Source: Halieaceae bacterium UBA4452
GTDB taxonomy: Bacteria > Pseudomonadota > Gammaproteobacteria > Pseudomonadales > Halieaceae
DNA: 7,248 nt
Assembly (NCBI GenBank): GCA_002389505.1
Contig: DGPA01000004.1
Coordinates: forward strand, 43,984 to 51,231
Direction of reading: 5' to 3'
Made by a program: the position numbers and the translations under genes. The notes under the pieces were generated by a model. The model ran no database searches. It had not been told where the DNA came from and worked only from the letters and a program-made list of their open reading frames with translations. Shown one piece after another: positions 6,258 to 7,248 of this stretch (its first letter is position 1; every line of letters starts with the position of its first letter).

Positions 6258-6497
6258 CCCAGCCGTGGCCTGCCTCCCCCTAGTTAGCGGGTAATAGAGA
6301 TCGGGTCCCAGTCACCCCCTGAACTGAAGTCCTGCTAGCTGTACGGGCGCCGACGAGAGCATAAGAGAATCCGTAGCAAGGATCAAATCTAATGCACTCA
6401 CCGTTCGTCTACTGTGGCGACCAGCTCATGACCTATCCGTAAAAAAAACGATAGACTCACCTATCACAATCATCCCGCAACCGATTGACAGGCTCAT

Positions 6498-6512
6498 CCA
6501 TCGCTGCGATGG
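6498..6512. repeat. 15-bp palindrome CCATCGC-T-GCGATGG
   Basis: Perfect palindrome with 7-base arms around one T. The layout and the CGC-N-GCG core match the palindrome at 6166-6180, though the outer bases differ. Just after it GCGCAGG (6515-6521) has a rough inverted partner CCTGCTTGCGC near 6530-6540. No adjacent gene explains it. Confidence 0.6.
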
Positions 6513-6814
6513 TTGCGCAGGATGTAAGCCCTGCTTGCGCCACCAGCCATCGTCCATGTCTGCAGAGAACCACATGACTCATCTAAGCGCGTCTGAAGAC
6601 GTCCACACACCCATGATGCGTCAGTGTATTAACCCTTATAAACACTAGCTCTTAGCGATAATCTGTCTTTTCAACATACACCGCAGACTACACTAGCGTA
6701 CTCAGTCACCGTGATGGGCCCTTGCTAACCCCGAGAATCAAGAACTCTCTTTAGGTTCTGTAACTCAAGCTGCTCTCCACTACTAACTGAGAAGGCTAAA
6801 GCAGGAAGGCCACC

Positions 6815-6844
6815 AAAAAATCGGTCGATTGAAGCGACCAATTT
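6815..6844 (-). terminator. Probable Rho-independent terminator, minus strand
   Basis: On the minus strand AAATTGGTCG (6835-6844) pairs with CGACCGATTT (6818-6827) around a 7-base loop, nine of ten pairs. The lower stem runs into six T at 6815-6820. The plus strand has no T-run after the stem. It would end a transcript entering from the right, where no intact minus-strand gene is now visible. Confidence 0.55.
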
Positions 6845-6951
6845 AGAGCCGCCAAAAACCCTCGCAAAAATGAACATTACCAAAGACCAGTCAAGCCAAT
6901 GGCAGCGGCTTGTCTCTAAATCTGTGTGGCGTCAGCCACGATGGTACCAAA

Positions 6952-7248
6952 TGACCTGATTCACTAAGAGATAGTTCTGCCACTTTTAAACTGAAGTACA
7001 GGAGTATCATCATGAGCATGTCAAACACAGAGAAGACGGTCAAAGAAATACGCCGTAACACCCGACGCAAGTTCTCCACCGAGGAGAAGATTCGTATAGT
7101 CCTAGATGGCTTACGAGGCGAGAACTCGGTTGCAGAGTTGTGCCGTCAGGAAGGCATCAATCCCAATCTCTATATCAACAAAGACGCCACTGAAAAAACC
7201 ATGGCATGGACTACTGCGGGCTCTCGTTCAGGAATGGGCGGATATGAA
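6952..7248 (+). mobile_element. Left end of an IS3-family insertion sequence, partial
   Basis: The OrfA start at 7012 is of IS3-family type. The probable left terminal repeat begins with TGACCTGATTCACT at 6952, 60 bases before OrfA, a usual distance, and begins with TG like IS3 ends. The right end, OrfB and the target duplication lie outside the window, so the exact boundary is inferred. Confidence 0.55.
7012..7248 (+). CDS. IS3-family transposase OrfA, N-terminal part, possibly broken
   Basis: The frame is open to the window edge (79 residues seen). OrfA is the helix-turn-helix subunit that recognises the IS ends; in intact elements a programmed frameshift joins it to the DDE subunit OrfB. 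Residues 1-54 fit the family closely: a basic N-terminus (IRRNTRRKFSTEEKIRIVLD, 13-32), then the HTH region GENSVAELCRQEGINPNLY (36-54). Relatives then continue in the style of YRWSKEFLEAGKKRLAG. Here the frame reads INKDATEKTMAWTTAGS and on, which does not match, so from about base 7174 the sequence is diverged, deleted or joined to something else. The ATG follows AGGAG (7000-7004) by seven bases. The family call is firm; whether the gene is functional is doubtful. Confidence 0.75.
   Translation, partial: MSMSNTEKTVKEIRRNTRRKFSTEEKIRIVLDGLRGENSVAELCRQEGINPNLYINKDATEKTMAWTTAGSRSGMGGYE

Larger units (their letters stand above)
6181..6951. other. Long region without a recognisable gene
   Basis: About 770 bases with frequent stops in all frames and no convincing coding frame, tRNA or rRNA. 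It has a 15-bp palindrome at 6498-6512, an A8 run at 6441-6448 flanked by imperfect CTATCCGT/ACGATAG repeats, and a minus-strand terminator at 6815-6844. It may be a decayed gene region beside the insertion sequence, but I could not recognise any remnant protein. Confidence 0.6.

Noticed and set aside
6441..6454. A8 run with flanking CTATCCGT/ACGATAG as a terminator
   Set aside because: The A-run lies in the loop between the arms, not after the stem, on either strand.
6870..6959. 29-codon plus-strand frame (MNITKDQSSQWQRL...) just before the IS
   Set aside because: Too short, with no convincing ribosome site, and it runs into the presumed IS end; a hint of a transposase-like N-terminus is too weak to claim.
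1..7248. CRISPR array, tRNA, rRNA, riboswitch or toxin-antitoxin/defence module
   Set aside because: No regularly spaced repeats, no cloverleaf or rRNA sequence, no known riboswitch core and no gene of such a family were recognised.

Overview
The window looks like chromosomal DNA of a gammaproteobacterium, probably marine or saline. The evidence is a gammaproteobacterial-type RecA with RecX directly behind it, a LexA box of the E. coli/Pseudomonas type in front of recA, a DUF3014 protein, a CvfB/YitL-type S1 RNA-binding protein, and Gram-negative cell-surface polysaccharide genes. I cannot fix the genus from sequence alone.

Layout. Bases 1-780 (+) hold the 3' part of a membrane-anchored DUF3014 protein whose start lies outside the window. 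Convergent with it are recX (896-1393, -) and recA (1393-2439, -), which overlap by one base (TAATG) and form one SOS operon. A LexA box at 2479-2498 lies over the likely recA promoter. A 427-base divergent intergenic region with several inverted repeats separates recA from a CvfB-like RNA-binding protein (2867-3568, +), which appears to lack the first S1 domain of its family. After a 243-base spacer comes a CDP-glycerol glycerophosphotransferase-family protein (3812-4849, +). It meets an O-antigen ligase-family membrane protein (4834-6153, -, TTG start) tail to tail with a 16-base overlap. Bases 6154-6951 have no recognisable gene; they hold short palindromes and a good minus-strand terminator. 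From about 6952 the left end of an IS3-family insertion sequence begins, with the start of its OrfA transposase running off the window. That OrfA stops resembling its family after about residue 54.

How the genes fit together. RecA does strand exchange and LexA cleavage, and RecX limits RecA filaments. The LexA box and start-stop overlap suggest they are induced together and translationally coupled. The glycerophosphotransferase-like protein and the O-antigen ligase probably both act on lipopolysaccharide or another surface glycan: one could add glycerol phosphate in the cytoplasm, the other would transfer a finished glycan onto lipid A-core in the periplasm. That link is an inference from family and position. 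The IS-bearing right end looks like a decaying chromosomal margin.

I did not find a clear previously undescribed system. The better leads are the truncated CvfB protein with its possibly attenuator-like leader, the glycerophosphotransferase/ligase pair, and the broken IS end beside an orphan terminator.
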